A stretch of DNA of 6,433 nt from Phycisphaerae bacterium (lineage in GTDB: Bacteria > Planctomycetota > Phycisphaerae > UBA1845 > Fen-1342): contig JALSRY010000786.1 in the NCBI GenBank assembly GCA_026984555.1, positions 1 to 6,433 on the forward strand, read 5' to 3'. Made by a program: the position numbers and the translations under genes. The notes under the pieces were generated by a model. That model saw only the letters and a program-made list of their open reading frames with translations, did no database searches and was not told the DNA's origin. Positions 4,599 to 6,433 of the stretch are shown piece by piece (position 1 is the stretch's first letter; the number at the start of each line of letters is the position of its first letter).

Positions 4599-5909
4599 AT
4601 GTACGCACAGAAGGAGCCCACCGGACGCGGCGCTTACGCCGCGCTGATCATTCTGTTGACATTCGCCGCCCCGCTCGGCGTGGTGGTCGCCGCGGGGCAG
4701 CCTCCCGCGGCCTGTGATGGGGGCGTGACGCGTGATGCTTCGGGTGACCGCAGCGTGATGGCGGCGACACCGCTCAACTCGACGGTCGGCGCGCCGCCGA
4801 GAACCTACGAGACGGAAACGATTGCGGGCTACCTGGTGACGGCGCCGAATGGCAACCGCCTGTGGACGAAGATCATTCAGCCCCGGCACGACCTGTACGC
4901 CGGGCAGCGTTTTCCCGCGATCGTGGTCGTACCCGGTGGGCTGAGCCCGGGGGAGGAGGGCGACCTTCACCTCGCCGCCGACGGATTCGTAGAGTTTCAT
5001 TTCAACGCCGAGGGCCGCGGCGTCACCCATCCCAGCGAAGGCGTCGAGGATCGCAACGGCTTCGTGCACCAGGACGACTTGCGGGCGGTGATCGAATTCG
5101 CCGACTCGCGGCCCAACGTGCAGGCCGACAACCTGGGCGTGCTGACCGGCAGCTACGGCATCACGATGGGGGCCGGCTGTCTGGGCCGCTACCCCCTGCT
5201 TCCGGTCAAGTACCTGATCGACCGCGAAGGACCGTCGGACAACTTCGTCACGAGTTACGAACCCTGGGCGCTCGACGACGACCCGGGCAACGATCGTCAC
5301 GTGTTCGCTCACAATGTTTTCGGGCACTGGAGCCTGTGCCGCGATTCCAGTCCCGCCAACGAAGCGTGGTGGTCGCAGCGCGAGGCCACCCGTTACATCG
5401 GCAACATGCGCTGCCGCTACCTGCGGCTTCAGGCCGAGTGGGACCACGCTCAGCCGCCCAACGCCGACTGGCCCGGTTTCGACTTCTGGCCGTGCGACGA
5501 CGACTGTTCGTGCTGGTACCCGTGCAAGCACGCCATCGACCTGGTAAACCTCGCGACGCTGGGACGCAGTCCCTGGACGCGCGTCAACGGTCCCGAGCTG
5601 GGCAACGCCCCCGACACGCTCTACGACCACGACCACCCGCCTGTCTGGTACACCGGCCGGCTGGTGAACCATCCCTACGCCGAAACGGACGCGATCCGCG
5701 AAATGGCCGCCATGCCCCCGCTTACGCCGCCGGGGGACCTCGACGGCGACGACGACATCGACCTGGCCGATCTGGCCCTGCTCCTGGCCGCGTACTTCAC
5801 CTGCGACGGCGAGGCGGATTACAACCCCGAGGCCGATCTGGACGACAGCGGTTGCGTGGACCTCGCCGACGTGTCGATCCTGCTGGCCGGCTACGGCTTC
5901 GCGGGCTGA
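4599..5909 (+). CDS. Secreted alpha/beta-hydrolase-like protein with C-terminal type I dockerin
   Basis: A 436-residue exported protein; exact function unrecognised. Residues 1 to about 33 are a signal peptide (basic start, hydrophobic AALIILLTFAAPLGVVVAA). Residues 75-370 look like an alpha/beta-hydrolase, nearest in feel to the S15/CocE or dienelactone-hydrolase types: strand FPAIVVVPGG (105-114), FNAEGRGVTHPSEG (135-148), helix DDLRAVIEFA (159-168), and nucleophile elbow TGSYG with candidate Ser185. Candidate acid and base are Asp282/His283 in WDHAQPP, or the DHDHPP stretch near 343-348; the triad is unproven. A cysteine cluster Cx3CxCx3C spans 299-309. After a Pro-rich linker (373-378), residues 379-436 carry two calcium-loop segments: D380, D382, D384, D386, D388, D391, and D413, D415, S417, D421, D424. 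Each is followed by a hydrophobic helix, as in type I dockerins. Dockerins bind cohesins; in planctomycetes they often occur outside cellulosomes. The start is ATG 4599, just after GGGAGG. A likely substrate is an ester or amide outside the cytoplasm, but this is inference. Confidence 0.85.
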   Translation: MYAQKEPTGRGAYAALIILLTFAAPLGVVVAAGQPPAACDGGVTRDASGDRSVMAATPLNSTVGAPPRTYETETIAGYLVTAPNGNRLWTKIIQPRHDLYAGQRFPAIVVVPGGLSPGEEGDLHLAADGFVEFHFNAEGRGVTHPSEGVEDRNGFVHQDDLRAVIEFADSRPNVQADNLGVLTGSYGITMGAGCLGRYPLLPVKYLIDREGPSDNFVTSYEPWALDDDPGNDRHVFAHNVFGHWSLCRDSSPANEAWWSQREATRYIGNMRCRYLRLQAEWDHAQPPNADWPGFDFWPCDDDCSCWYPCKHAIDLVNLATLGRSPWTRVNGPELGNAPDTLYDHDHPPVWYTGRLVNHPYAETDAIREMAAMPPLTPPGDLDGDDDIDLADLALLLAAYFTCDGEADYNPEADLDDSGCVDLADVSILLAGYGFAG

Positions 5910-5920
5910 TCGCCGCGATG

Positions 5921-5940
5921 CGCCGCTCGGGGCCGAGGCG
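5921..5940. terminator. Candidate hairpin between convergent genes
   Basis: CGC (5921-5923) with GCG (5938-5940), and CTCG (5926-5929) with CGAG (5934-5937), form a bulged stem with a four-base loop. It fills much of the 55-base gap between the dockerin-protein gene and polX, which converge. There is no T tract. Weak evidence. Confidence 0.18.
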
Positions 5941-5964
5941 GGATTGCGCGTGCGTCGTGGCCGC

Positions 5965-6433
5965 TCAGCGTTTGCGCGACCGCTTTTTCTTCACGAACGC
6001 GGCGACCTTGCGGGCGGGCCACGTATTGAGCACCGCCTCGCGCGACAGCCAGCCCCGCCGGGCCGTCAGCACGCCGAAGCGCATCTGCTCGAACCCCTCG
6101 GGAGCGTGGGCGTCGGTGTTGATCGCCAGCACGGCGCCGCATTCCTGCGCCAGCCGGACGTGCTGATCCTTGAGATCGAGCCGATAGGTATTCGCGTTGA
6201 TTTCGAGCGCGGTGCCGGTGCGGGCGGCCTCGCGGCAGATGGCTTCCATGTCCAGCGCCATCGCCTCGCGGGTGTTGATCATCCGCCCGGTGGGGTGGCC
6301 GATGATGTTGACGAAGCGGTTGCGTATCGCTGCGAGTGTGCGGCGGGTGTTCGTCTCGGCGTCTTTGCCCAAGCCGGAGTGAATCGAGGCAACGACGAGG
6401 TCCAGCTCCGCGAGCAGGTCGTCGGGGTAGTCG
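5965..6433 (-). CDS. polX: DNA polymerase X, C-terminal PHP domain, 5'-truncated by window edge
   Basis: Bacterial PolX combines an N-terminal nucleotidyltransferase (gap-filling polymerase) with a C-terminal PHP phosphoesterase domain that gives Mn-dependent 3'-5' exonuclease or end-processing activity in DNA repair. The 155 visible residues, starting at the window edge with DYPDDLLAELDLVVAS, are the end of the PHP domain. Metal-binding motifs are IHSG (His18 of the visible part), IIGHPTGR (His46) and INTDAH (Asp107 and His109). The family-typical AETNTRRTL, LEINAN, YRLDLKD and FGVLTARRGWL are also present. The reading frame stays open to the edge, so the TTG at 6372-6370 that begins one sub-frame is internal (Leu in SGLGKD). 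Full-length proteins are about 570 residues, so some 415 are missing to the right. The C-terminus is a basic tail KKKRSRKR. Identity is secure. The gene converges on the dockerin-protein gene. Confidence 0.95.
   Translation of the reverse strand, partial: DYPDDLLAELDLVVASIHSGLGKDAETNTRRTLAAIRNRFVNIIGHPTGRMINTREAMALDMEAICREAARTGTALEINANTYRLDLKDQHVRLAQECGAVLAINTDAHAPEGFEQMRFGVLTARRGWLSREAVLNTWPARKVAAFVKKKRSRKR

Noticed and set aside
2933..4621. 562-codon open frame on the minus strand
   Set aside because: It is a GC-rich shadow of the amidohydrolase gene, with no recognisable domain, and the plus-strand reading has full catalytic motifs.
4428..5672. 414-codon open frame on the minus strand
   Set aside because: It is a shadow of the signal-peptide, hydrolase and dockerin reading on the plus strand, with no domain of its own.

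Overview
This GC-rich bacterial window holds six protein genes, two of them cut by the window edges. It shows no RNA genes, transposons, CRISPR arrays or phage genes. The likely source is a Planctomycetota bacterium, perhaps of the Phycisphaerae type. That is an inference from the high GC, a secreted enzyme ending in a type I dockerin-like calcium-binding pair (a common arrangement in that phylum), a Pro/Ala/Glu-rich single-pass membrane protein, and isolated genes with little operon structure. No taxonomic marker proves it.

Layout, left to right. The 3' part of purD (phosphoribosylamine-glycine ligase) runs rightward to 1000. It converges on a small leftward gene (1119-1337) for a 72-residue exported or membrane protein. 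A 284-base spacer (1344-1627) follows, with a ribosome binding site, a weak promoter candidate and a GC-rich hairpin. Next is a leftward gene (1628-2893) for a 421-residue acidic, mostly disordered membrane protein carrying four copies of a short helical motif. A 168-base divergent intergenic region holds candidate promoters both ways and a perfect palindrome.

The right half starts with a rightward amidohydrolase of the dihydropyrimidinase/hydantoinase family (3062-4453). It has all its metal ligands but altered residues around the substrate pocket. A 145-base leader rich in inverted repeats leads to a secreted alpha/beta-hydrolase-like protein with a C-terminal dockerin (4599-5909). The window ends with the 3' part of a leftward polX gene (DNA polymerase X, PHP domain), 5965-6433.

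The genes do not form one pathway. purD and polX are housekeeping genes of purine synthesis and DNA repair. The hydantoinase-like enzyme has no pathway partner here. The secreted hydrolase and the two membrane or exported proteins look lineage-specific. I see no convincing undescribed multi-gene system. The most novel items are the four-repeat membrane protein, the hydrolase-dockerin protein with its cysteine cluster, and the small exported protein.
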